Shown here: positions 19,102 to 27,539 of the stretch, piece after piece
Numbering within the stretch: position 1 is the first letter of the stretch
Layout: every line of letters begins with the position of its first letter
DNA from: Coriobacteriia bacterium
Lineage (GTDB): Bacteria; Actinomycetota; Coriobacteriia; Coriobacteriales; Atopobiaceae
DNA: 64,000 bases
Direction of reading: 5' to 3'
Assembly: GCA_003150175.1 (NCBI GenBank)
Contig: QAKZ01000017.1
Span: 6,819 to 70,818, forward strand
The notes under the pieces: generated by a model
Databases searched by the model: none
The model's input: only the letters and a program-made list of their open reading frames with translations
What the model was told of the DNA's origin: nothing
Translations under genes and position numbers: made by a program

Positions 19102-21555
19102 CTAGCCGCGCTTGCGCTCGTCCCTCGGGAGGGCGGCGCGGGGCACGGGGACGCCGGACTCGATCTTCTCGGCGGCGGCGATGAGCAGCCGGTTCGAGTC
19201 GGCGTTGCGCTCGAAGCGGGCCGAGAACCGATCGAAGAGCATGACCGCGAGAACGCAGAACACGGCGGTGGCGACGGCGACGTCGGCAGGCAGCGCGACC
19301 ACGAGGAAGAAGGATCCGAACACCGTGCAGGCCACGACGGCCAGCGCCGCCATCGAGACGATGAGGGCGCGGCGAAGCGCGGTCAAGGGCTGAGAGATGC
19401 GGAAGATGAGCGCGAGGCCGACGACGATCGTGATGATCATGCAGACCGTCGAGATCTCGTCGAAGTCGTGCCCGAGCAAGCGCCCCAGCACGAGCTCGAG
19501 CAGCAGGAACACGATGATCGAGCAGGACGCCGGCAGCGAGCGCGAGAGCACGTTGGCCAGGAAGATGCCGCTGACCCGCTCCTTGTTCGGCTCGAGGGCG
19601 AGCACGAACGACGGAATGCCGATGACCGTCGTCGAGATGAGCGACATCTGAATGGGGATGAACGGGTAGGGCGGCAGGATGATGCAGATGAGCGCGAGCA
19701 CCGCGGTAAAGACCGTCTTCACGAGGAAGAGCGACGCGGAGCGCTGGAGGTTGTTGATGGAGCGGCGGCCCTCCGCGACGACCTCGGGCATGTGGCTGAA
19801 GTCGTTGTCGGCGAGCACGATCTCGGACACGTTGCGCGCGGCGGCCGAGCCTGAGGCCATCGAGACCGAGCAATCGGCCTCGCGCAGCGCGAGCACGTCG
19901 TTCACACCGTCTCCCGTCATGGCCACGGTGCGCCCGAGCCGGTGCAGGGCGCAGACGAGCTCGCGCTTCTGCTGCGGGGTGACGCGGCCGAAGACACGGT
20001 ACTTCGCGGCCGCCTCCTCCAGCTTCTGCGGGGTGTCGAGCGTGGAGGCGTCGACCATGAGGTCGGCGCGCGGGACGCCGGCGAGCCGCGCGATGGCGGA
20101 GACCGTGCGCGGGTCGTCGCCCGAGATCACCCGGAGCTCGACGCCCTGGTCGATGAAGTAGCCCATGGTCTCGGGGGCGGAGTCGCGGATCTTGTCGCGG
20201 ATGCCGACGCAGGCGATGAGGAGCGGCTCGCCCACGATGCCGTCGTCGTCGGTAAAGCCGTCGCACTCGCAGACGACCATGCGGCGCTCGATGTCCTCGA
20301 AGCCGCCGCAGAGCGCGTCGGCCTCAGGGGTGCGGGACTCCCCCAGCACGAACTGCGCGGCGCCCATCACGAGAGAGCGACCGTCGGCGAGCACGCAGCC
20401 GGAGTACTTGCGCGCCGAGCTGAAGGCGACCGCGCGCGCGATCTGGGGCTCTGGGTCCTTCTTGCCTGTGCCCTCGGCGCGCAGCCCCTCGCAGTCGCCC
20501 GCGAAGGCGAGCAGGGCCTTGGCGGTCTCGTTTGCGTCGGAGGCGTTGGCGGCCGCGATGGCGGCGAACGCGGCGACGGCCTCGGCATCGGTCGAGCCGG
20601 GCGCGCAGCTGACGTGGGCGACCTCCATCTCGCCGGAGGTGATGGTGCCCGTCTTGTCGAGGCAGAGCGTGTCCACGCGCGCGAGGGTCTCGACGCAGTA
20701 GGACTGCTGGACGAGGACCCCACGCGAACCCAGGCGGGTGGTCGCGATGGCGAGGACCGACGAGGTGAGCAGAACGAGACCCTGGGGGATCATTCCGAGT
20801 ACGGCGGAGGTGGTCGAGAGGATGGCCTCGTTGACCGTGGAGCCGTCCATGAGGATCGTCCGCACAAAGAGGCCGATACCGAGCGGGACAAGGACCATGG
20901 TGCCGAGGCGGATGATGGCCTTCAAGGTCGCGAGGATCTCGGACTTGACGTCCTTCACGTACTTTGCCTCCGCGTTGATCTTCGCGGCATAGCCGTCGCG
21001 GCCGACCTTGGTCACGCGGGCGACGAGGCTGCCGCTCTCGATGAAGCTGCCGGAGAACAGCTCGGAGCCCGGGGCCTTGGCCACCGGCACCGACTCGCCG
21101 GTGAGCAGGGACTCGTCGCAGTAGACGTTGCCGCTGACGACCTCGCTGTCCGCGGGGACCTGGTCGCCGTGCGAGAGGCGCATCAGGTCGTCGATCACCA
21201 GCTCGGAGGGGGCGATGGCTACCTCTGCGCCTTCGCGGATCACCGCGACCTGCTTCTGGGTCATGATCGAGAGCTTGTCGACCATGTGCTTTGCACGGAT
21301 CTCCTGGAAGACGCCGATGACGAGGTTCGCGCCGACGATGAAGAGGAAGAACAGGTTGCGGTACTGCCCCGTGAACGAGATGAACAAGGCCATAGCGAGG
21401 TTGACGCCGTTGAACAGCGTGAACGCGTGGGCCGCGAGGATCTGCCAGATCGACTTGGTCTTGACGTCGGTGTCGTGGTTGACCCGGCCGTCCGCGACGC
21501 GCTCGGCGACCTCGGCAGACGTGAGGCCAAAGAGCTTGCTGCCCTGCTCAGTCAT
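19102..21555 (-). CDS. P-type cation-transporting ATPase (CtpE-like)
   Basis: An 817-residue P-type ATPase. The actuator domain contains CDESLLTGESVP, the phosphorylation motif is DKTGTITSGE, and the hinge is MTGDGVNDVLALREADCSVSMASG. Eight to ten membrane segments are visible and there are no N-terminal metal-binding CxxC motifs, which argues against copper/cadmium export and for the Ca/Mg-related group; the overall pattern (GMIPQGLVLLTSS before the phosphorylation domain) resembles CtpE. In this membrane motif many relatives have Glu after Pro; here it is Gln. The ion transported cannot be read from sequence. ATG 21555 lacks an obvious strong ribosome site (AAAGAGGGACAACA upstream). Confidence 0.88.
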   Translation of the reverse strand: MTEQGSKLFGLTSAEVAERVADGRVNHDTDVKTKSIWQILAAHAFTLFNGVNLAMALFISFTGQYRNLFFLFIVGANLVIGVFQEIRAKHMVDKLSIMTQKQVAVIREGAEVAIAPSELVIDDLMRLSHGDQVPADSEVVSGNVYCDESLLTGESVPVAKAPGSELFSGSFIESGSLVARVTKVGRDGYAAKINAEAKYVKDVKSEILATLKAIIRLGTMVLVPLGIGLFVRTILMDGSTVNEAILSTTSAVLGMIPQGLVLLTSSVLAIATTRLGSRGVLVQQSYCVETLARVDTLCLDKTGTITSGEMEVAHVSCAPGSTDAEAVAAFAAIAAANASDANETAKALLAFAGDCEGLRAEGTGKKDPEPQIARAVAFSSARKYSGCVLADGRSLVMGAAQFVLGESRTPEADALCGGFEDIERRMVVCECDGFTDDDGIVGEPLLIACVGIRDKIRDSAPETMGYFIDQGVELRVISGDDPRTVSAIARLAGVPRADLMVDASTLDTPQKLEEAAAKYRVFGRVTPQQKRELVCALHRLGRTVAMTGDGVNDVLALREADCSVSMASGSAAARNVSEIVLADNDFSHMPEVVAEGRRSINNLQRSASLFLVKTVFTAVLALICIILPPYPFIPIQMSLISTTVIGIPSFVLALEPNKERVSGIFLANVLSRSLPASCSIIVFLLLELVLGRLLGHDFDEISTVCMIITIVVGLALIFRISQPLTALRRALIVSMAALAVVACTVFGSFFLVVALPADVAVATAVFCVLAVMLFDRFSARFERNADSNRLLIAAAEKIESGVPVPRAALPRDERKRG

Positions 21556-21691
21556 TGTTGTCCCTCTTTACATAAAAGAAAGCCGGGGTCGAGGCCCGCG
21601 GCCGGCGAATCCGTGCACACCAGTCAATGGTAGCGTAAGGCGGCCAAGCCGGCCTGAACGCACGGATTGCTTACGAAGTCGTAACCGCTCG

Positions 21692-21721
21692 TTGAGGTTT
21701 GGCGCCGCGATGCGCTATACT
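21692..21721 (+). promoter_or_regulatory. Promoter of tRNA-Arg
   Basis: TTGAGG (21692-21697) and TATACT (21716-21721) are separated by 18 bases and place the start about 5-7 bases before the tRNA. The -10 matches well and the -35 moderately. Confidence 0.6.
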
Positions 21722-21733
21722 GCCATACGCATT

Positions 21734-21810
21734 GCGCCCATAGCTCAGTGGATTAGAGCGTCTGCCTCCGGAGCAGAAGGTCGTGGGTTCGAACCCCCCT
21801 GGGCGCACCA
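21734..21810 (+). tRNA. tRNA-Arg (anticodon CCG), CCA encoded
   Basis: A 77-base tRNA. Acceptor arms GCGCCCA and TGGGCGC pair perfectly, the anticodon stem TCTGC/GCAGA encloses CTCCGGA with anticodon CCG (reads CGG, Arg), and the T loop is TTCGAAC. The T stem GTGGG/CCCCC has one T-C mismatch. CCA is encoded in the DNA. It has its own promoter and terminator. Confidence 0.95.
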
Positions 21811-21820
21811 AAGCACTCTC

Positions 21821-21843
21821 GGCCCCGATTCCGGGGCCTTTTT
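21821..21843 (+). terminator. Terminator after tRNA-Arg
   Basis: GGCCCC, loop GATTCC, GGGGCC, then TTTTT. It lies ten bases after the tRNA CCA and separates it from the aro operon. Confidence 0.85.
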
Positions 21844-21889
21844 CATGGCCTGAGCTTCATGACCGCGCGCTACGCAACGCTTTTGTTAC

Positions 21890-21923
21890 CTGGAATTGTT
21901 CCAGAGTCTCCCCGTGCTAACAT
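21890..21923 (+). promoter_or_regulatory. Putative aro operon promoter with overlapping palindromic operator
   Basis: A perfect inverted repeat CTGGAA-TTG-TTCCAG spans 21890-21904. A possible promoter, TTGTTC (21896-21901), 16-base spacer, TAACAT (21918-21923), overlaps its right half, so a dimeric regulator bound there would block the -35. The transcript would start about 35 bases before aroF. Both the promoter and the operator are predictions. Confidence 0.4.
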
Positions 21924-21964
21924 TTGCAGACCTGTGTTAATCGTCTAGCGAACAAGGGGAAGAA

Positions 21965-22990
21965 ATGATCGCCGTCGTAAAAAACACCGCCACAGAGGAG
22001 CAGCTCAGCCACTTCGTCAAGTGGATCGAGGACCGCGGCTATAAGACGAACGTCTCTCCCGGCGACGAGGAGACGATCGTCGGTATCATCGGCGACACTT
22101 CCAAGATCGACCCCTTCCTGCTCGAGAGCATGGACATCATCGAGCGCGTCCAGCGCGTGACCGAGCCCTTCAAGAAGGCCAACCGCAAGTTCCACCCCGA
22201 GGACACCGTCGTCGACTGCGGCCACGGCGTGCTGATCGGCGGCGGCCACTTCCAGGTCATGGCGGGGCCGTGCTCGGTCGAGGGCGACAACCTCTTCACC
22301 ATCGCGCGGGCCTGCAAGGAGGCCGGCGCCACGATCCTGCGCGGCGGCGCCTACAAGCCCCGTACCTCCCCCTACACCTCCCAGGGCATGGGCGAGCGCG
22401 GGCTCGACCTGCTCAAGGAGGCGTCGTCCGAGCTCGACATGCCCGTCGTGACCGAGGTCATGGACCCGCGCGACGTGCAGCTGTTCGTCGACAAGCAGAT
22501 CGACATCATGCAGATCGGCGCCCGCAACGCACAGAACTTCCCCCTGCTTCGAGAGGTGGGCAAGACGGGCATCCCAGTGCTGCTCAAGCGCGGCATGTCC
22601 GAGACCATCGACGAGTTCCTCATGGCCGCCGAGTACATCATGAGCGAGGGCAACCAGAACGTCATCCTCTGCGAGCGCGGCATCCGCACCTTCGAGACGC
22701 GCACCCGCAACACCTTCGACGTAAATGCCATCCCGGTGCTCCACCACCTCACGCACCTGCCCGTCGTCGGCGACCCCTCGCACTCCACCGGCTACACGCG
22801 CTACGTGCGCCCCGCTGCCTACGCGGCGACGGCGGCGGGCGCCGACGGCCTCGAGATCGAGGTCCATAACTGCCCCTCGCAGGCTTGGTCGGACGGCGCA
22901 CAGGCGCTCACGCCCGAGATGTTCTCCGACGCCATGCGCCGCATCGCGCTTATCCGCGAGGCTGTGACGGCCGACATTCAGGAGGCGTAG
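21965..22990 (+). CDS. aroF: 3-deoxy-7-phosphoheptulonate (DAHP) synthase, type I-beta with regulatory N-terminus
   Basis: A 341-residue enzyme condensing PEP and erythrose-4-phosphate, the entry step of the aromatic pathway. Residues 1-70 are a ferredoxin-like domain (MIAVVKNTATEEQL, VGIIGDTSKID) as in Thermotoga-type enzymes, where it mediates feedback inhibition by Tyr. The barrel shows VMAGPCSVE, RGGAYKPRTSPY, LLKRGMSETIDEFL and DPSHSTGY. ATG 21965 follows AAGGGGAAGAA. It heads a run in which each gene starts within a few bases of the previous stop, up to aroA. Confidence 0.96.
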   Translation: MIAVVKNTATEEQLSHFVKWIEDRGYKTNVSPGDEETIVGIIGDTSKIDPFLLESMDIIERVQRVTEPFKKANRKFHPEDTVVDCGHGVLIGGGHFQVMAGPCSVEGDNLFTIARACKEAGATILRGGAYKPRTSPYTSQGMGERGLDLLKEASSELDMPVVTEVMDPRDVQLFVDKQIDIMQIGARNAQNFPLLREVGKTGIPVLLKRGMSETIDEFLMAAEYIMSEGNQNVILCERGIRTFETRTRNTFDVNAIPVLHHLTHLPVVGDPSHSTGYTRYVRPAAYAATAAGADGLEIEVHNCPSQAWSDGAQALTPEMFSDAMRRIALIREAVTADIQEA

Positions 22991-22992
22991 CG

Positions 22993-23898
22993 ATGGCCCA
23001 AATAGACAATAAAGAGAAAGCAAAAGACGCAGACGCGACGCCGGGCTACGTTGCCGGGCGTGTGGGCGTCGTCGGGCTCGGCCTCATGGGGGGTTCCTTC
23101 GCCCGCGCCTTCCGCGCGGCCGACGTCGACGTCTACGCCTGGAACCGCACCCGCTCCACCCTCGAGCTCGCCGAGATCGAGACCGTCCGCGGCGAGCTCA
23201 CCGACGAGGTCGTCGGCACCTGCGAGCTCATCATCCTCGCAGGCTACCCGCAGTCTGCCATCGACTGGCTCGCACAGAAGGCCGACCTCATCGCAGAGGG
23301 CGCCATCGTCATCGACACGGTGGGCGTCAAGCGCATCATCTGCGAGAAGTGCGGGGAGATCGCCCAGGGCCGCGGCTGGCACTTCGTCGGCTGCCACCCC
23401 ATGGCAGGGACCCAGTACTCCGGCTTCGCGCACTCCCGCGCGACCATGTTCAAAGGCGCGCCGATGGTCGTCGTGCCGCCCGAGGGCATGGACGACTTCG
23501 AGCGCGTCGATATCCTCGAGCGCCTGAAGAGGCTGCTTGCCCCGTGCCAGTTTGGCAGCTTCACCCCCGCCTCCGCCCCGGTGCACGACCGCATGATCGC
23601 CTTCACCTCCCAGCTCTGCCACGTTGTCTCGAACGCCTACGTGAAGAGCCCGACCGCCCGCGACCACCACGGGTTCTCCGCGGGGAGCTACCGCGACCTC
23701 ACGCGCGTCGCGCACCTCAACGCCCCCATGTGGACCGAGCTGTTCCTGGACAACGCCGACTACCTCTCCGACGAGCTCGGCATCATCATCAAGAACCTGC
23801 AGGACTACAAGGACGCCATCGACGGCCGCGACGCCGCGGAGCTCGAGCGCCTGCTCGCGGACGGCGACCGCATAAAGAGGGAGATCGAGGGCCGATGA
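22993..23898 (+). CDS. tyrA: Prephenate dehydrogenase
   Basis: A 301-residue NAD(P)-dependent enzyme converting prephenate to 4-hydroxyphenylpyruvate for tyrosine. The Rossmann motif GVVGLGLMGGSFARAF is at about residues 23-38, then VIDTVGVK, GCHPMAGTQYSG and a helical C-terminal dimerisation domain. No ACT domain follows, so tyrosine feedback of the ACT type is not expected. ATG 22993 lies two bases after the aroF stop, with GGAGG inside the end of aroF. An N-terminal polar tail of ~20 residues (NKEKAKDADATPG) precedes the fold. Confidence 0.94.
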   Translation: MAQIDNKEKAKDADATPGYVAGRVGVVGLGLMGGSFARAFRAADVDVYAWNRTRSTLELAEIETVRGELTDEVVGTCELIILAGYPQSAIDWLAQKADLIAEGAIVIDTVGVKRIICEKCGEIAQGRGWHFVGCHPMAGTQYSGFAHSRATMFKGAPMVVVPPEGMDDFERVDILERLKRLLAPCQFGSFTPASAPVHDRMIAFTSQLCHVVSNAYVKSPTARDHHGFSAGSYRDLTRVAHLNAPMWTELFLDNADYLSDELGIIIKNLQDYKDAIDGRDAAELERLLADGDRIKREIEGR

Positions 23899-25025
23899 GC
23901 AAGAAGGAAAGCGGAGCCTCCGCGCGCGCCGGCGAGGTCGTCATCGCCGTGAACACCCCCTCGCGCTCCTATGACGTCCATGTGGGCGCAGGCGTCCTCG
24001 AGCGCGTCGGCGCGGTTGCGCGCGACGCTGCCGGCGGCGAGCGCGCCTGTGTGATCACCGAGACCAACGTGGGGCCGCTCTACGCCGACGCCGTCGAGGC
24101 GTCGCTTGAGGCCGCCGGCTATAAGACCTCCGTCCTGACCTTCCCCGCGGGCGAGCAGCACAAGTGCCTCGCGACCTTGGAGACGCTGCTCGAGGGCCTC
24201 GCCGAGGCGGGCCTCACCCGAGACGACGTCGTGGTCGCGCTCGGCGGCGGCGTCACTGGGGACATGGGCGGCCTCGCCGCTGCGATGTACCTGCGCGGCA
24301 TCCAGGTCGTCCAGGTGCCGACCTCGCTTCTGGCCATGGTCGACTCGAGCGTCGGCGGCAAGGTCGCCGTGGACCTCGCGCACGGCAAGAACCTCTGCGG
24401 GTTCTTCTGGCAGCCCTCCGCCGTCGTCGCCGACGTGCGCTGCCTCGCGAGCATCGAGCCCTCGCTCATGCGCGACTCGGTCGGGGAGGTCGTCAAGCAC
24501 GCGGTGCTCGCGGACCCCGAGCTGCTGGCCGAGCTCTCGCGCGAGCCGCTCACCTTCGCGGACTGCCCCGAGGAGAAGCTTGTGCGCATCGTCGCAGAGA
24601 ACGTCCGCATCAAGCGCGACGTCGTCGACGCCGACGAGCGCGAGCGCGGCCTCAGGCAGACCCTCAACCTCGGCCACACCATCGGCCACGGCATCGAGGC
24701 CGCGAGCGAGTTTACACTCGGCCACGGCTCGAGCGTGGCGGCGGGGCTGTGCTGCATGGCCCGCGCTAGTTTGGCCAAGGGTTGGTGCAAGCCCTCCGTC
24801 TACGAGGCGATTCTCGCCGCCGTCGAGGCCCAGGGGCTGCCGACCGACACCCGGCTCCCGCACGACGCGGTCTTCGACTACATGGCCCGCGACAAGAAGC
24901 GCCATGGCGACTCGATGAACATCGTCGTCCCCGCCGAGCTCGGCGCCGTCGAGGTGCGTCGCGTGGGCCTGCCCGAACTCCGCGAGCTCGTCGAGCTCGG
25001 CTGCGGCACGGGAAAGGAGGCGTAG
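23895..25025 (+). CDS. aroB: 3-dehydroquinate synthase
   Basis: A 376-residue zinc/NAD enzyme that cyclises DAHP to 3-dehydroquinate. GGGVTGDMGGLAAAMYLRG, the VPTSLLAMVDSSVGGKVAVD stretch, the metal ligands in EVVKHAVL and NLGHTIGHGIEA, and GHGSSVAAG are all present. The ATG overlaps the tyrA stop by four bases (ATGA), although the open frame extends far upstream in shadow. It lies three bases before aroA. Confidence 0.97.
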   Translation: MSKKESGASARAGEVVIAVNTPSRSYDVHVGAGVLERVGAVARDAAGGERACVITETNVGPLYADAVEASLEAAGYKTSVLTFPAGEQHKCLATLETLLEGLAEAGLTRDDVVVALGGGVTGDMGGLAAAMYLRGIQVVQVPTSLLAMVDSSVGGKVAVDLAHGKNLCGFFWQPSAVVADVRCLASIEPSLMRDSVGEVVKHAVLADPELLAELSREPLTFADCPEEKLVRIVAENVRIKRDVVDADERERGLRQTLNLGHTIGHGIEAASEFTLGHGSSVAAGLCCMARASLAKGWCKPSVYEAILAAVEAQGLPTDTRLPHDAVFDYMARDKKRHGDSMNIVVPAELGAVEVRRVGLPELRELVELGCGTGKEA

Positions 25026-25028
25026 GGC

Positions 25029-26321
25029 ATGGACATGCGCGTCTACCCCTCGAGGCTCTCCGGCAGCGTCCAGGCCGTCGCCTCCAAGTCCGAGGCGCAC
25101 CGCCTCCTCATCTGCGCCGCCTTCGCCGACGGCGTGACCGACATCGACTGCAACACGACGTCCCAGGACATCGACGCGACGGCCGATTGCCTGCGCGCCC
25201 TCGGCGCCCGCGTGACGCGCACAAAGAAGGGCTTCCGCGTCGTGCCGGTGGCCCCGGGCGCGGCCGCGCAAGGCGCGGCCCTGGACTGCAGCGAGTCTGG
25301 CTCGACCCTTCGCTTCCTCCTTCCTGTGGCCGCCGCCCTCGGCTGCGGCGCGAGCCTCACCGGGCGCGGCAGGCTGCCCGAGCGGCCCCTCTCGCCCCTC
25401 TACGAGGAGCTCGTCGCCCACGGGGCCGAGCTCGGGGCGCAGGGTTCCATGCCGCTCGCCGTCGGCGGGGAGCTCTCATCGGGGCGCTTCACCATCGCGG
25501 GCAACGTCAGCTCCCAGTACGTGACCGGGCTTCTCCTCGCCGCGCCCCTCATGCAGGGCGCCTGCGAGGTGTTCGTCACCGAGCCCATAGAGTCGCTCCC
25601 CTACATCGACATCACCGTGGCCGCGCTCGCCGAGTTCGGCGTGGACGTCGCCCGCGAGCGCCATGCCCAGGATGGAAAGAAGGGCCTGCTCTTCCGCGTG
25701 CCCGTGAGCTCGAGGCTCCACTCCCCGGGCCAGGTCAGCGTCGGCGGGGACTGGTCCAACGCCGCGTTCTGGCTCGCCGCGGGGGCGCTCTCGGAGGGCG
25801 GCGTCACGGTCGAGGGCGTGGATCTGCGCAGCACCCAGGGCGACCGCGCCATCCTCGCCGCGCTCGCCATGCTCGGGGCCCGCGTCGAGCGCGGGGCCTC
25901 GTCCGTCACGGTGCGCCCGGACGTCCTCAGGGGCTGCAAGCTCGACGTCCGAGCCTGCCCGGACCTCGTACCGCCCCTCGCGGCCGTGGCCGCCTGCGCC
26001 GAGGGCACGACCGAGATCGTCGGCGCCGAGCGCCTGCGGATCAAGGAGTCCGACCGCCTCCAGACGGTGAGCGATGCCGTGACCGCGCTGGGCGGCACTG
26101 TCCGCCAGACGAACGACGGCCTGGTCATCGAGGGCGCGCGCGAGCTTGCCGGCGGCGTCGTCGACGCGGCGAACGACCACCGCATCGCCATGATGTCCGC
26201 GATCCTCGCCGCCCGCGCGCAGGGCCCCTCGGTGATCCGCGGCGCGCAGTGCGTCGCCAAGTCCTATCCAGCCTTCTTCGACGACCTCGCCGCCCTCGGC
26301 GGCACCTGCGACCCAACCTGA
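25029..26321 (+). CDS. aroA: 3-phosphoshikimate 1-carboxyvinyltransferase (EPSP synthase)
   Basis: A 430-residue enzyme that transfers enolpyruvate from PEP to shikimate-3-phosphate. Motifs: ASKSEAHRLLI near residue 18, ESGSTLRFLLP near 90, GRGRLPERPLSPL, DWSNAAFW and ERLRIKESDRLQ. The first motif is KSEAHR where the best-known enzymes have KSxSxR, a natural variation in this position. ATG 25029 follows GGGAAAGGAGG at the end of aroB. The second PEP-consuming step of the pathway. Confidence 0.96.
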   Translation: MDMRVYPSRLSGSVQAVASKSEAHRLLICAAFADGVTDIDCNTTSQDIDATADCLRALGARVTRTKKGFRVVPVAPGAAAQGAALDCSESGSTLRFLLPVAAALGCGASLTGRGRLPERPLSPLYEELVAHGAELGAQGSMPLAVGGELSSGRFTIAGNVSSQYVTGLLLAAPLMQGACEVFVTEPIESLPYIDITVAALAEFGVDVARERHAQDGKKGLLFRVPVSSRLHSPGQVSVGGDWSNAAFWLAAGALSEGGVTVEGVDLRSTQGDRAILAALAMLGARVERGASSVTVRPDVLRGCKLDVRACPDLVPPLAAVAACAEGTTEIVGAERLRIKESDRLQTVSDAVTALGGTVRQTNDGLVIEGARELAGGVVDAANDHRIAMMSAILAARAQGPSVIRGAQCVAKSYPAFFDDLAALGGTCDPT

Positions 26322-26362
26322 CCCGCGACCCGCGATCTTCGCGATCGCAAAAAAGGAGAAAG

Positions 26363-27490
26363 ATGCCTTCCAGCTTCGGGAACACCCTGCGCGTGACGGT
26401 CTTCGGGCAGTCGCACTCCGCCGGCGTCGGCTGTGTCGTCGAGGGGCTGCCCTCGGGCTTCGACGTCGACCAGGACCGCCTGGCCGCCTTCATGGCGCGC
26501 CGCGCCCCGGGCAACGCGCCGTGGACGACCCCGCGCAAAGAGAAGGACGCCGTGCGCGTCCTCAGCGGCCTGAACCCAGACGGCCGAACCTGCGGCGCGC
26601 CCCTGGCCGCCGTGATCGAGAACACGAACACGCGCAGCCAGGACTACAAGAACATCATGGGCGTCCCGCGCCCCGGACACGCCGACTTCACCGCCTGGTC
26701 CAAGTGGCACGGCGAGCAGGACATCCCCGGCGGCGGGCACTTCTCGGGCCGCCTCACGGGCCCCTTGTGTGTCGCCGGCGGCATATGCCTGCAGTGGCTC
26801 GAGGAGCAGGGCGTCCGCGTCTCGGCCCACGTGGACGAGTGCGCGGGCGTCGCGGACGAGCACTTCTGCGCCCTCGGCAACTCCCCCGCCGCCAACGAGC
26901 GGCTCGCCGCGCAGATGGACGCGCTGGCGGACGGCCGCGACTTCCCCGCCATCGACGCGGGCGCGGCCGAGCGCATGACGGAGGCCATCATGGCCGCGCG
27001 CGCCCAGAAGGACTCCGTGGGCGGCGTCATCGAGTGCGCGGCCACGGGCCTTCCCGCGGGCGTCGGCTCCCCCATGTTCGATGGCCTGGAGAGCACGATC
27101 GCCTACGCGGTCTTCGGCATCCCCTCGGTCAAGGGGATCGAGTTCGGCGCGGGCTTCGCCTCCGCCCGCATGCGCGGCAGCGAGGACAACGACCCCTACG
27201 AGGTCCGCGACGGCGCCTGTGTGCCGCGCACGAACAACGCGGGCGGCATCCTCGGCGGCATCAGCACCGGGGCCCCGCTGCAGTTCCGCTGCGCGCTCAA
27301 GCCCATCAGCAGCATCGGCATCGAGCAGGACTCCGTGGACCTCGCGCGCATGGAGCCCGCCAAGCTCACCGTCCACGGCCGCCACGACGCCACCGCCGTC
27401 ACCCGCGCCGTGCCCGTCGTCGAGGCCGTGGCCGCCTGCGCGATCGCGGACGCGCTTCTCTCCTTCCCCGCCGACCCCATCAAAGATTGA
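26363..27490 (+). CDS. aroC: Chorismate synthase
   Basis: A 375-residue FMN-dependent enzyme making chorismate from EPSP. The N-terminal signature FGNTLRVTVFGQSHSAGVG, IENTNTRSQDY, PRPGHADFTAWSKW, GGGHFSGRLT and RTNNAGGILGGISTG are present. AAGGAG lies four bases before ATG 26363. A 41-base gap after aroA is the widest up to here in the operon. Directly after its stop sits a 31-base palindrome. Confidence 0.97.
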   Translation: MPSSFGNTLRVTVFGQSHSAGVGCVVEGLPSGFDVDQDRLAAFMARRAPGNAPWTTPRKEKDAVRVLSGLNPDGRTCGAPLAAVIENTNTRSQDYKNIMGVPRPGHADFTAWSKWHGEQDIPGGGHFSGRLTGPLCVAGGICLQWLEEQGVRVSAHVDECAGVADEHFCALGNSPAANERLAAQMDALADGRDFPAIDAGAAERMTEAIMAARAQKDSVGGVIECAATGLPAGVGSPMFDGLESTIAYAVFGIPSVKGIEFGAGFASARMRGSEDNDPYEVRDGACVPRTNNAGGILGGISTGAPLQFRCALKPISSIGIEQDSVDLARMEPAKLTVHGRHDATAVTRAVPVVEAVAACAIADALLSFPADPIKD

Positions 27491-27521
27491 ATGACGAAAA
27501 GGGACAGTCCCTTTTCGTCAT
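27491..27521. repeat. 31-base dispersed palindrome, copy 1
   Basis: Perfect inverted repeat: arm ATGACGAAAAGGGAC, one central A, arm GTCCCTTTTCGTCAT. It starts immediately after the aroC stop codon and ends 18 bases before pheA. Two related copies lie at 48960-48990 and 49002-49032, so it is a dispersed element and not a site specific to the aro operon. In mRNA it would form a very stable hairpin within the operon without a following U-tract. Confidence 0.9.
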
Positions 27522-27539
27522 AAGAAAGGCAACGAATCG

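Noticed and set aside
21734-21964. Genomic island insertion at tRNA-Arg
   Set aside because: No integrase, no direct repeat of the tRNA 3' end, and core aromatic genes follow directly.
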